From the NCBI GenBank assembly GCA_016290875.1, contig JAEEVL010000009.1:56433-120432 (forward strand): 64,000 bases of DNA. The letters run 5' to 3'. Under the pieces are notes generated by a model that was not told where the DNA came from, ran no database searches, and saw nothing but the letters and a program-made list of their open reading frames with translations. Positions 1 through 9,900 of this stretch are shown here, in pieces. Source of the DNA: Ruminococcus sp. (GTDB taxonomy: Bacteria > Bacillota > Clostridia > Oscillospirales > Ruminococcaceae). A program made the translations under genes and the position numbers. Numbering within the stretch: position 1 is the first letter of the stretch; each line of letters starts with the position of its first letter.

Positions 1-77
1 AAAAGTTTATCATATAGAATGCAGGCGTTTCCGCACTGCGAATACAACTGAAAAAACTCAATCGTACCTCAAATATT

Positions 78-106
78 ATTATATTATATTTTTGTCAAAC
101 TGTCAA
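78..106 (-). promoter_or_regulatory. Sigma-A promoter reading leftward out of the window
   Basis: On the minus strand TTGACA (106-101), a 17-nt spacer and TATAAT (83-78) form a full consensus promoter. It points out of the window, so a leftward gene should start before base 1. Its target is not visible here. Confidence 0.7.
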
Positions 107-259
107 TAGCACCGGGACGGATAAAAACGGAATAACGGTATTGCAGTAATAATATGGCGTGGAATGCAGTTGCGTTCGTGCAACCTGCGGAAAAAAGCGG
201 ACTTTTATCATAAATTGCGGACGAATACGTAAATTTTATGTTAAAGCGCAACAAACTAC

Positions 260-288
260 TTGAAAAGTCTGCTGTAAAATGCTATGAT
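260..288 (+). promoter_or_regulatory. Promoter of the GtrA-like gene
   Basis: TTGAAA (260-265), 17-nt spacer, TATGAT (283-288). It lies inside the longest open frame and so supports translation starting downstream, at 337, rather than at 238. Confidence 0.6.
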
Positions 289-336
289 AATAATGTCGGC
301 CTGTTGGCCAGATCAAGAAAAAGAAAGGATATAACT

Positions 337-840
337 ATGCAGAAACTTATAAGGGCGATCGTAAATGTTTTCCCTAAACCAATTCGCGATCTATATTATA
401 AATATGAAGAGAAGTGGCTTTACCTGTTCTTCGGAGTCCTGACAACTGCTGTCAGCTTTATCTCGGCAGGCATAGCCAAGAACCTCCTCGAGAGTGCCGG
501 CATGGGCAAGGATGCCGTGTCGAACCTCAGTACCTTTATCTCATGGATATGCGCAGTAACATTCGCATATGTCACAAACAGACTGTGGGTGTTCGAGTCG
601 AAGGCAAAGGGAGCAAAGGAACTCGCTGCTGAGGCTGCTTCTTTCTACGGCGGAAGAGTGTTCACGCTCCTTGCTGAAATGGCTATAATGTGGCTCGGCT
701 ACTCACTCATAGGTATTAACTACTGGGTGACAAAGATTGCTGCAAATGTTATTGTGCTCATCCTGAATTATGTCATAAGCAAGCTTTTCGTCTTCAAAGA
801 CAAGACCGGCAGCAAGCCTGCGGAGAGCACGAATGACTGA
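337..840 (+). CDS. GtrA family membrane protein
   Basis: A 167-residue protein with four predicted membrane helices, the usual layout of the GtrA family. These proteins are thought to move lipid-linked sugars (for example undecaprenyl-phosphate-glucose) across the membrane for surface glycan modification. The helices lie roughly at residues 22-45, 55-80, 98-118 and 122-150, with the short basic tail of the family. I chose ATG 337 because AAAGGA lies just upstream and a promoter (260-288) sits inside the longer open frame starting at 238. The last 8 bp overlap dusB, so the two are probably co-transcribed and translationally coupled. No glycosyltransferase is adjacent, so the substrate is unknown. 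Confidence 0.8.
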   Translation: MQKLIRAIVNVFPKPIRDLYYKYEEKWLYLFFGVLTTAVSFISAGIAKNLLESAGMGKDAVSNLSTFISWICAVTFAYVTNRLWVFESKAKGAKELAAEAASFYGGRVFTLLAEMAIMWLGYSLIGINYWVTKIAANVIVLILNYVISKLFVFKDKTGSKPAESTND

Positions 841-1831
841 GAAGGTGAACATAGGCGGAGTTGAGATAGCAAAGACGGCGGCTCTTGCGCCTATGGCGGG
901 TGTCGCTGACAGAGCTTACCGCCTGATGTGCAGGAAGTACGGTGCGGCTTACGTTGTGAGCGAAATGGTCTCGGCGAAAGGTATTTGTTACAGCGACAGA
1001 AAGACTGCCGAGCTGTGTACCGTCACCGATGAAGAGCGTCCTATGGGGATCCAGCTGTTCGGCAGCGAGCCTGATTTCATGGCAAAGGCTGTCGGGATAG
1101 TAAAGGATTATTCACCTGATATAATAGACATAAACATGGGATGCCCTGTGCCGAAAGTAGTTGGCACAGGGGCTGGTTCGGCACTGATGAAAGACGTAAA
1201 GCTTGCGGCTGAGGTATGCGGTGCAGCTGTTAAGGCTGCCGGTGATACTCCGGTCACGGTCAAGATAAGGAGCGGCTGGTCCGGCGATACTGTCAATGCT
1301 GTTGAAATGGCGAAGGCGCTTGAAGCTGCAGGAGCTGCTGCGATAGCTGTCCACGGCCGGACGAGAGATCAGTTTTACAGCGGCGAAGCAGATATAGATA
1401 TAATACGCCGCGTGAAAGAAGCTGTTAGTGTTCCGGTAATAGGAAACGGTGACATAACCAATCTTGATTCGTGCCTGCGTATGTATAACGAAACCGGCTG
1501 TGATCTTGTAATGATCGGCAGAGGAAGCTACGGAAACCCGTTCGTTTTCGATGAGATAGCTGCTCATTTTGACGGCAGGGAATACGTTCCGCCGTCACTT
1601 GAGGAAAAGATGTCGGTAATGCTTGAACACATCAGACTCATGCTCAGTCTCAGCGAAAAAAACGAGGAGCTTGCTATGCACGAAGCGCGTAAACACGCCG
1701 CCTGGTACATGAACGGTTACTACGGTTCAGCCAAGTTCAGAGGTCGCTGTTATCAGCTTTCTTCCTATGCTGAAGCAGAAGCTTTAGCCGAAGAATTTGT
1801 GACTTTGCAGCATTCTCGGGGAAAGTTGTGA
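833..1831 (+). CDS. dusB: tRNA-dihydrouridine synthase, DusB type
   Basis: An FMN- and NADPH-dependent enzyme that reduces uridines in the tRNA D-loop, acting in the cytoplasm. The 332 residues match the family length. Visible motifs are the N-terminal LAPMAGVAD, the catalytic-cysteine motif NMGCPVPK followed by a glycine-rich stretch and GSALMKD, the IRSGW segment, the histidine motif AVHGRTRDQFYSG, and the FMN-phosphate motifs GNGDI and MIGRG. The start overlaps the upstream GtrA-like gene by 8 bp, which suggests coupling rather than shared function. About 240 bp without a gene follow. Confidence 0.93.
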   Translation: MTEKVNIGGVEIAKTAALAPMAGVADRAYRLMCRKYGAAYVVSEMVSAKGICYSDRKTAELCTVTDEERPMGIQLFGSEPDFMAKAVGIVKDYSPDIIDINMGCPVPKVVGTGAGSALMKDVKLAAEVCGAAVKAAGDTPVTVKIRSGWSGDTVNAVEMAKALEAAGAAAIAVHGRTRDQFYSGEADIDIIRRVKEAVSVPVIGNGDITNLDSCLRMYNETGCDLVMIGRGSYGNPFVFDEIAAHFDGREYVPPSLEEKMSVMLEHIRLMLSLSEKNEELAMHEARKHAAWYMNGYYGSAKFRGRCYQLSSYAEAEALAEEFVTLQHSRGKL

Positions 1832-1999
1832 GCATATTGCACAAAAATGGTTTAAAAATTTCGTTTAATTGCCCAAACGGAGCGTAAATGATAAGACTTG
1901 AAACCTTGATTTGGCTTAGATACGCGGTTTCAGAGATTTTACACTACAGTTAAAAATAAAACTGAAAGTAATCTCAAGCGGTTTTGATACAATTGGTAA

Positions 2000-2028
2000 T
2001 TGAAATATTAGAAATAATATGTTATAAT
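2000..2028 (+). promoter_or_regulatory. Promoter of the CapA-like lipoprotein gene
   Basis: TTGAAA (2000-2005), 17-nt spacer, TATAAT (2023-2028), about 40 bp before the ATG at 2071. Confidence 0.75.
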
Positions 2029-2070
2029 AATGCTACGGCGTAGTGTATGCCGTAAGAACAGGAGATATTA

Positions 2071-3372
2071 ATGAAACTCAGAAACATTAAAACTATCGCA
2101 CTGTGCAGCGTTCTTGCAGTGTTCTCTGCCTTTAGCACAGGCTGCGGAGGTATGCGTACTATTGCGAATACCAGTGATGCGGGAACTTCTTCAGAGGCTG
2201 CTTCCGGCGATAATACCGCTTCCGGCGAAGATGGTTCCGGAACCGGTGAAGCTGTTCAGACAGAATCCACAACAGAGCCTGAGGCTACGGAAAAGCGTGT
2301 TCACGTTGTTGCTGCCGGTGACAATCTGATACACTATTCTGTATACAAGAATGCAGAGGCTCTTGCAGGCGGACAGGGCTACGATTTCAAGCCTATGTAC
2401 GAAAATATGCGATATATCGTCGAAAGTGCGGATGTTGCCATACTCAACCAGGAGACTATAATCTCTCAGAGCAACGAGATCCGCGGAGCTAACGGCGGCG
2501 CGCTTTTGTTCAATTCGCCGGTGGAGGTCGCTGACGCGGTCATCGACCTTGGTTTTGATGTTTTTACTATGGCAAACAATCACCTCCTTGACTGCGGAAC
2601 GCAGGGACTGGAGGAATCCATAAAGTTCTGGAATATGAAGGCTGAGTCGAACGACATAACGACTCTTGGTGCTTACCTCAATGAAGAGGATGCCAACCGC
2701 ATCCGCGTTCGTGAGGTTAATGGAGTTAAGATCGCATTCCTTGCATATGCAGAACACATAAACGGTTTTGAGCAGCAGCTTGTTGGTTCTCAGCTGAGAG
2801 TTATAATGAATGAAGAAGAAGACGTCATCGAGAGGCAGATCAAAGAGGCAAAGGAGATCGCAGATGTCGTTATCGTATCAGCTCACTGGGGCACTGAGGA
2901 TACCAACATTGTAAGAGATGACGTAAAGGTGCTGGCTCAGAAAATGGTAAACTGGGGCGCTGATGTTATTCTCGGCTGCCACACTCATACAGCAGAGACT
3001 ATGGAATGGCTCACAAGAGACGACGGCTCGAAGGGCTTTGTATTCTACTCGATGGGCAATTTCATATGTGCTCAGACAGATAACTTCAATGTTGTCGGTG
3101 AGATCCCAGATTTTGACATCGTTGTCAACGATGTGACCAAGGAAGTTAAACTCGAAGATGTAGGAGTTATCCCGCATATCATCCACTACGAGGCTCCTTC
3201 CTTCAACAACCTTAAGCTTTATCCGTACAGCAAATATACTCCCGAGCTCGCAGCTGTTCACGGACTGCCGACAGCAGTACCGAGAGGCACTTATACAGAC
3301 TTCGGCTGGGATGTAATAAATCAGATAATTGACGCTGCAATTCCAAAGGAATTTCAGAAGTTGGATAAATGA
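2071..3372 (+). CDS. CapA-family lipoprotein (metallophosphatase fold)
   Basis: A 433-residue exported protein of the CapA/PgsA family, relatives of which take part in poly-gamma-glutamate capsule synthesis or anchoring. It starts with a lipoprotein signal (lipobox STGC, Cys about residue 25), so it should sit on the outer face of the membrane. An acidic Ser/Thr-rich spacer (about 30-75) follows. The calcineurin-like core shows VVAAGDNLIHYS, LNQETIIS, MANNHLLDCGTQGL, VSAHWGTED, LGCHTHTAE and FYSMGNFI, which are the metal-ligand motifs of the family. No capB or capC homologue is adjacent, so a role in poly-glutamate synthesis is not supported here; a general cell-surface hydrolase is equally possible. 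Confidence 0.85.
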   Translation: MKLRNIKTIALCSVLAVFSAFSTGCGGMRTIANTSDAGTSSEAASGDNTASGEDGSGTGEAVQTESTTEPEATEKRVHVVAAGDNLIHYSVYKNAEALAGGQGYDFKPMYENMRYIVESADVAILNQETIISQSNEIRGANGGALLFNSPVEVADAVIDLGFDVFTMANNHLLDCGTQGLEESIKFWNMKAESNDITTLGAYLNEEDANRIRVREVNGVKIAFLAYAEHINGFEQQLVGSQLRVIMNEEEDVIERQIKEAKEIADVVIVSAHWGTEDTNIVRDDVKVLAQKMVNWGADVILGCHTHTAETMEWLTRDDGSKGFVFYSMGNFICAQTDNFNVVGEIPDFDIVVNDVTKEVKLEDVGVIPHIIHYEAPSFNNLKLYPYSKYTPELAAVHGLPTAVPRGTYTDFGWDVINQIIDAAIPKEFQKLDK

Positions 3373-3500
3373 TATAAGTAGTTCAAAAAATCGTCACAAA
3401 CGGCTTCTTTTCCACTTCTTGCGCAAAAAGTCCGATTGTGCAAACCGTGCAAAAATCGCTTTAGCCGTTTATATAAAATACCAAAAACGAAACAAACCTA

Positions 3501-3529
3501 TTTACTTTTTTTTCGGGCTGTTATATAAT
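3501..3529 (+). promoter_or_regulatory. Probable promoter of the sca cluster
   Basis: TTTACT (3501-3506), 17-nt spacer, TATAAT (3524-3529). Transcription from here would give a 5' untranslated leader of about 330 nt before scaC. A second TATAAT at 3803-3808 lacks a good -35 box, so I consider it less likely. Confidence 0.6.
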
Positions 3530-3535
3530 GAAATC

Positions 3536-3865
3536 AAGAATATAAATATAGATACTGGGATTATTAGTCTCATCATGGCAGTATGATGTGTCTCGCACAG
3601 CTTTGTGCAGAGTACAGTTGGTGCGGACAGTTATGCCCTGAGGGTATGTACATATACCCTTATTGGGGTGCGTCTGTTCTGCTGCGCTTTTTGCTGTGCC
3701 TGTGGCATGGCGGATGCAGACCTGTACTGTGCACAAGGACCGCATTAGGCGGTTCTCGTGGTGTGTGCCGTTGGGGAACCTTTCTCAATGGGGTAAGACA
3801 GATATAATCAAAGGGGCGACCGTTCCTTTGTTATATAACATTATTAAAGAAGGAGGAAAATTCAA
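3536..3865 (+). promoter_or_regulatory. Long structured leader upstream of scaC
   Basis: A stretch of about 330 bp without a credible gene. It holds a long-range imperfect inverted repeat: 3601-3617 pairs with 3722-3738 (17 positions, one G-U and one mismatch). Inside it is a perfect 7-bp hairpin, AGGGTAT (3641-3647) with ATACCCT (3654-3660). It is followed by a hairpin at 3739-3753 (ACCGC/GCGGT) and another at 3809-3830 (CAAAGG/CCTTTG) just before the ribosome binding site AGAAGGAGG. There is no U-run, so these look like folded leader RNA rather than a plain terminator. No known riboswitch class was recognised. Confidence 0.55.
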
Positions 3866-4717
3866 ATGAAGACAAAAAAGATAGTCGTAGGAGCTATCGC
3901 CGCTTCAATGCTTTCACTTTCAGTATGCTCAATTGCACCGGTTGCTTCCGCAGCTGACGATTATGTGCAGATTTCCGCCAGCAAGGTTACCGCTGAGGCA
4001 GGTGAGACTTTCGAGGTGTCAGTATCCCTATCCGACATACCTTCTACAGGTATCGCAGGCGTTGATGTAGCAGTTAAGTATGACAAGTCAATCCTTACTG
4101 TTACAAGTGTGGAGGCTGGACCTATCACCAAGACAGGAGCAGAGAGCAAAGATCCGTCAGTTACATCTGACACTCCCGTATTCGATTACGAAATTTTACA
4201 GAGCGAAGGTATGGTAGACCTTATGTGGGCTACTATGGTAGACGACTCCAGCTACTGGATCAAGTCCGATGGTGTATTCTGCACTATCAAGGGAACTGTT
4301 TCCAGCAATGCTAAGGACGGAGATTCTTCTGATATCAGCTTTGTACCTACAAGCAGAAGTGAAAATACTGAATCGGACGCTCAGAACAGCGAAATAAGCA
4401 TCGGCTATCTGGATAGTTCTAACAAGTCAGTTGCTTACACAGTTAAGACTACATCAGGTTCTGTAACAGTAGGAAGCGGAACACTCCAGCCTACAAAGCA
4501 GGGCGACGCTAACTGTGACGGTGATGTAAACATCGCTGACTGTGTTCTCGTAATGCAGGTTTCAACTAACCCCGATAAGTATGCTCAGGGAAAATCTTCC
4601 TACAGCATCACAGCTCAGGGCGAAGTTAACGCTGACGTAGACGGCAAGAAGGGCCTTTCTAACTCAGATGCTCTTCTCATCCAGAAGTTCAAGCTCGGTC
4701 TTATAACAAAGTTTTGA
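3866..4717 (+). CDS. scaC: Adaptor scaffoldin ScaC (one cohesin plus dockerin)
   Basis: A 283-residue exported scaffoldin. After a signal peptide (about 1-30, ending ASAADD) comes one cohesin (about 33-207), then a short linker and a C-terminal dockerin (about 212-283). The dockerin has a first calcium loop GDANCDGDVNIADC and a second loop with an insertion (DVDGKKGLSNSDALL). In characterised R. flavefaciens strains ScaC docks on ScaA cohesins and presents a cohesin of different specificity, which broadens the set of enzymes carried. Its place as first gene of the cluster, its size and its domain order agree with that. RBS AGAAGGAGG precedes the ATG. Confidence 0.88.
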   Translation: MKTKKIVVGAIAASMLSLSVCSIAPVASAADDYVQISASKVTAEAGETFEVSVSLSDIPSTGIAGVDVAVKYDKSILTVTSVEAGPITKTGAESKDPSVTSDTPVFDYEILQSEGMVDLMWATMVDDSSYWIKSDGVFCTIKGTVSSNAKDGDSSDISFVPTSRSENTESDAQNSEISIGYLDSSNKSVAYTVKTTSGSVTVGSGTLQPTKQGDANCDGDVNIADCVLVMQVSTNPDKYAQGKSSYSITAQGEVNADVDGKKGLSNSDALLIQKFKLGLITKF

Positions 4718-4818
4718 TTCCATGATTATCTGATTTGTCCCCCTTACAAAGGAATACAAACCTAATTTGACTTAGTTTAGTAATAGGCTTTAAAACCTAA
4801 AGAAAGGAATTATTACAG

Positions 4819-6921
4819 ATGAAAAAGTTTATCTCTGCAGCTACTTGCGTTGCAATGGCTGCATCAATGGTAAGTGTTGCTGCACCTGTTGTTAACGCTG
4901 CAGATGCTACAAAAACTATTACACTGGCTGCTTACAGCGCAGCTGATTCTGCTTATTCTTCAATGGGCAGTGATATCCAGGTTTCTCAGGATGATATCAA
5001 CGCAGGAGACGTTACAATCCCTGTTGCTATCTACCTCACAGAGCAGACAAACGACTGTGAAGTACTTACTCTTCCTGTAACTATCAAGTCCTTAGACGGA
5101 AATGATGAAAGCGGAATTTCATTTAAGGCTTATAATGCAACTGAGGCTTACTTCTCAAAGGCAAAGTCTTATAAGACAAAGGACGGCGTAAGCTTCACCA
5201 CTAAGGCTGCAGTACCTTTCGATGGTACAGTAGATGATATGGATGAGTACACAACTTATGGTACATTTACTGCTGTAACTGATACAAAGCAGGAGTCATT
5301 TGGTATCACAACACCTTACTACTGCGCAAGCAAGCTTATCGGCGGCGGTTATAAGTGGTTCGGTGAGAAGTCTGATGACTATCCGGCAGCTGTATTCGAT
5401 ATTGTTCTTCCTAAGGGAACAAAGGCTGGTAATTATTCAGTTGAGTTCTGCGATTTCCAGAAGCTCACATCTTCCGAGAAGGAGAGCTGCCTGAGCATCG
5501 ATGCTAAGGATAAGACATCAGGAGAAAAGATCACATACGATAACGTTGCTCCTGGTGCTAACAAGCTCATAACAAAGAACATGACAATCAAGGTTGGTGA
5601 GGGTCAGACTGTTTCTACAACATCAACTTCTGAAGAGGTTACAACAACATCAACTGTAACAACTACACAGAACATTGGCGAAGGCGACCTCACACTCGAC
5701 TTCGGTGAGTATGAAGCAGAGGCTGGCAACTCAGTTAACGTAAATGTTAAGCTTACTGCTGGTGATGTTGCAGTAGCTGGTATGGACGTATTCTACCAGA
5801 TCGATTCTCCTCTTAAGATCACAGGCTTCGGCGGTTCAGCTGCAGCTTACAACGCTACAGTTGAAAAGAACGAGGATAAGCTCGAGCAGAACTTCTTCGC
5901 AGTAGGTTCCGACGGTGAGCCTGTTAAGGGTGAAGTTGGCGAGTCAGTATTCAAGTGCAAGGTTACAATCCCTGAGGATTGTCCTTCAGGCGATTACAAG
6001 ATCTCCTTCAAGTCAATCGAAGCTTACAAGAGCGGTCAGAACTCTGACAGCTGGGATGTAAACGTTATCCCTGGTGTTATCCACGTAACTGGACCTAATC
6101 CTGGTACAACAACTACATCAGAGTCAACAGAGACAACAACAACAACTACAGCAACAACTCCTGTTAGCGACGCAGATCTCGTACTCGACTTCGGCGGTGT
6201 GTATGAAGGCGAAAAGGGCGGTAATGTAAACGTTACAGTTGAGCTCACTGAGGGTGATGTTGCAGTAGCTGGTATGGACGTATTCTACCAGATCGATTCT
6301 CCTCTTAAGATCACAGGATTCGGCGGATCATCTGCAGCTTACAACGCTACAGTTGAAAAGAACGAGGATAAGCTCGAGCAGAACTTCTTCTCAGTAGGTT
6401 CCGACGGTGAGCCTGTTAAGGGCACAGTTGGTGAGTCTGTATTCAAGGTAAAGGTTTCAATCCCTGAGGATTGTCCGGACGGTGAGTACACAATCACATT
6501 CAAGTCAATCGAAGCTTACAAGAGCGGTCAGAACTCTGATTCTTGGAACGTAAAGGTTATCCCTGCAACAATCAAGGTTGGTAACCCTGTTACAACAACA
6601 ACTTCTGAGACAGAGACTACAACAACTACAACTGTTACAACAACTGGTGAAGATCCTACACCTACAGGCGGAGAGCTTACACCTGCTTACGGTGATACAA
6701 ACTGTGATGGTCTTGTAAACATCGCTGACGTTGTTGTTCTCAACAGACACCTCGCTGATAAGACTGGTTATCCGCTTACTGATCAGGCTAAGCTCAATGC
6801 AGATGTTTACGATGCTAAGGGCGGCGCTGAGCTCACAGCTGAAGACTCTACAGCTATTATCAGACACATCATTCACCTTCCCAAGTACAAGACTCTCCCT
6901 GTTGATTCTTCCAAGCTTTAA
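4819..6921 (+). CDS. scaA: Primary scaffoldin ScaA (two cohesins plus dockerin)
   Basis: A 700-residue exported scaffoldin with a signal peptide (about 1-27). A roughly 230-residue N-terminal region (about 30-265) is not obviously a cohesin. Then come a Thr-rich linker, cohesin 1 (about 289-425), a Thr-rich linker, cohesin 2 (about 450-589), a Thr-rich linker and a C-terminal dockerin (about 624-700; first loop GDTNCDGLVNIADVV, second loop degenerate). The cohesins share the segment GDVAVAGMDVFYQIDSPLKI. In known strains ScaA cohesins bind enzyme dockerins and the ScaA dockerin binds ScaB. The gene follows scaC by about 100 bp with RBS AAAGGAAT; no terminator is seen between them, so co-transcription is likely. 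Confidence 0.9.
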   Translation: MKKFISAATCVAMAASMVSVAAPVVNAADATKTITLAAYSAADSAYSSMGSDIQVSQDDINAGDVTIPVAIYLTEQTNDCEVLTLPVTIKSLDGNDESGISFKAYNATEAYFSKAKSYKTKDGVSFTTKAAVPFDGTVDDMDEYTTYGTFTAVTDTKQESFGITTPYYCASKLIGGGYKWFGEKSDDYPAAVFDIVLPKGTKAGNYSVEFCDFQKLTSSEKESCLSIDAKDKTSGEKITYDNVAPGANKLITKNMTIKVGEGQTVSTTSTSEEVTTTSTVTTTQNIGEGDLTLDFGEYEAEAGNSVNVNVKLTAGDVAVAGMDVFYQIDSPLKITGFGGSAAAYNATVEKNEDKLEQNFFAVGSDGEPVKGEVGESVFKCKVTIPEDCPSGDYKISFKSIEAYKSGQNSDSWDVNVIPGVIHVTGPNPGTTTTSESTETTTTTTATTPVSDADLVLDFGGVYEGEKGGNVNVTVELTEGDVAVAGMDVFYQIDSPLKITGFGGSSAAYNATVEKNEDKLEQNFFSVGSDGEPVKGTVGESVFKVKVSIPEDCPDGEYTITFKSIEAYKSGQNSDSWNVKVIPATIKVGNPVTTTTSETETTTTTTVTTTGEDPTPTGGELTPAYGDTNCDGLVNIADVVVLNRHLADKTGYPLTDQAKLNADVYDAKGGAELTAEDSTAIIRHIIHLPKYKTLPVDSSKL

Positions 6922-6987
6922 TTCTGTTCTGAACTAAGAAAAAAGTTTATTGAATAAGAGCGAAAAGCTCGGAAAGGAAATGCACAG

Positions 6988-9900
6988 ATGAAGAAACTGC
7001 TTTCCGCGGTAACGTCGATTGTAATGAGCGCGTCGCTCATTACAAGTGCATTTGCTTCCTCAGTTAGTGCTGCCAGCAGACTATCTGCTGAGCAGCCTAA
7101 CATTAGTATAAGCAATTTCGATGATATCGCGACTAATAATGTTGCTGCATCAGAGAGCGACCTTACACTTGACTTTGGTACATATACTGTAGACGCCGGC
7201 GGTTCAGTTAACGTAAACGTTAAACTTGCTGCTGGTGATGTTGCAGTTGCTGGTATGGATGTATTCTACCAGGTAGATTCACCTCTTACCATCACTGGCT
7301 TCGGCGGTTCGTCTGCAGCTTACAACGCAACAATCGACAAAAACGAGGATAAGCTTGAGCAGAACTTCTTTGCAGTAGGTTCTGACGGCGAACCTGTTAA
7401 GGGCGAAGTTGGCGAATCAGTATTCAAGTGCAAGGTTTCAGTTCCTGATACTTGTCCGACAGGTGATTACAAAATCACATTCAAGTCAATCGAAGCATAC
7501 AAGAGCGGACAGAACTCCGAATCTTGGAATGTTGAATTGATCCCCGGTGTTATCCACGTAAACGGAACAACAAGTGGTTCCGGTTCACAGGAAACATCTA
7601 CAGAAATCGTTACACAGGCTCCTGGTGATTCAGACATCACACTTGACTTCGGTAAGTACAGTGCTGCTCCCGGTGAATCTGTTAACGTAAATGTAAAACT
7701 CGCTGCAGGTGATGTTGCAGTAGCTGGTATGGACGTATTCTACCAGATCGACTCACCTCTTAAGATCACAGGCTTCGGTGGTACATCCGCAGCTTACAAC
7801 GCAGCGATCGACAAAAACGAGGATAAGCTCGAGCAGAACTTCTTCTCAGTAGGTTCTGACGGTGAACCTGTTAAGGGCGAAGTTGGCGAGACTGTATTTA
7901 AGTGCAAGGTTTCAGTTCCTGAGAATTGTCCTGCAGGCGATTACAAGATCACATTCAAGTCGATCGAAGCATACAAGAGCGGACAGAATTCCGATTCTTG
8001 GAATGTTAATCTCATTCCCGGTGTTATCACAGTTAGCGGTACACCTACAGAGATTGTAACATCTGAGGATCCTACACAGGCTCCCGGAGATGCAGATCTC
8101 GTTCTCGACTTTGGTAAGTACGAAGCAGAGGCTGGCGGCTCAGTCAATGTAAGCGTTAAGCTTGCATCCGGCGATGTTGCAGTAGCTGGTATGGACGTAT
8201 TCTACCAGATCGACTCACCTCTTACAATCACAGGATTCGGTGGTTCATCCGCAGCTTACAACGCAACAATCGACAAAAACGAGGATAAGCTTGAGCAGAA
8301 CTTCTTTGCAGTAGGTTCTGACGGCGAACCTGTTAAGGGCGAAGTTGGTGAGTCTGTATTCAAGTGCAAGGTTTCAGTTCCTGAGAATTGTCCTGCAGGC
8401 GATTACAAGATCACATTCAAGTCAATCGAAGCATACAAGAGCGGACAGAATTCCGATTCTTGGAATGTTAAGGTAATTCCTGGTGTTATCACAGTTGGTA
8501 ACCCTGGTCCTTCAGAATCAACAACAAACGGAGAAGTTCTTACTGAAACAACAACAGTAACAGTAACAACTGTTCCTCCTGTAAGTGGTTCAGTTGAATG
8601 GGTTATCCCTGAAGTAAATGCTGATCCCGGTGAGACAGTAGCAATGAAGGTAGTAGTAAAGAATTCTGATCTTGCTATCGGCGGTGCTACATTCGGAGTA
8701 AAGCAGGATTCACCTATTAAATATGTATCTATTTCAGATGCAAGCTCTGGATACGATGCTGACATCGAAGCAAACAATGATGATCAGGAGTTTGAGTTCA
8801 GCAAGATCACAAGCACTGGTCTGAAGGCTGCTGATGGTTCAGAAGTATTCACAATCAAGTTCAAGGTACCCGAAGATTGTGCAGGCGGTACTTACAATGT
8901 TAAGTGGTCCGATGTTACAGTAAGCGATATCAACGGAAATATCATCACTTCCAAGGTTAAGCTCACAAACGGTAAGATCATCGTTAGTGATCCTGTTCCG
9001 GAAGGAAATATTTCTTGGGTACTCGATAAGAAGACAGCTAAGCCTGGCGAGACTGTAAAGATCTCAGCAGTTGTTTCTGATAAGAACGGTGCTAAGCTTC
9101 CTGTTGCAGGTGCTCAGTTCAAGTTAGATGCTGCTTCACCAATTTCTTATGTTGGTATCGACAACTCTACAACAGCTTATGATGCTGCTCTCGAGCCTAA
9201 CAATTCTGATAAGGAATTTGCTTTCGCTCGTACAGATGGTACAGGTTATGCTGCTGCTAACGGTGCAAAGGTATTCACTATTGAATACAAGGTTCCTGCA
9301 GACTGCAAGCCCGGTACTTACGCTGTTAAGTGGTCTGACGCATTTGTCAGCGACACAAACGGCAGAAACATCACTGAGAACGTAACTCTCGTTGATGGTG
9401 CTATCCAGGTTATTGACGATACTGAGGGTTCAGTAGAGTGGGTAATTCCTGAGAAGCAGGCTACACCCGGTGAAACTGTTCTGATGCCTGTAGTAGTTAA
9501 GGGCAGCTCAGATCCTGCACTTGCTGTTGCTGGTGCACAGTTCATCATCAAGAATGCTGATGGAATCAGCTATAAGTCTATCGAAGGTTCAGATGCTTAC
9601 AAGGCAACAATTGAGTACAACAATACTGATAAGGAGTTCGGTTTCGCAACTGCTGACGGTGTTGGTGTAGCTGCATCAGATGATGATGTAGTAATGGTAC
9701 TTTCATACACTGTACCTGAGGATTGCGCTCCTGGCGTATATCCCGTTGAGTGGTCCGGTGCATTCATCAGCGACACTAACGGTGCAAACATTACTGATAA
9801 GGTAACACTTACAGATGGTTTCATCGAGGTCGTTGATCCTGAATCAACAACTACAACAACAACTACAACCGGTGAGACAACTGAGTCTACAACAGTAACA

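Noticed and set aside
1112..1567. A 151-codon minus-strand open frame in dusB
   Set aside because: It is fully antisense to a well-supported gene and shows no protein-like motif.
3583..3869. Two overlapping short open frames (68 and 74 codons) before scaC
   Set aside because: Cys/Trp-rich composition, no good ribosome binding site, and they overlap the leader hairpins; better explained as structured leader RNA.
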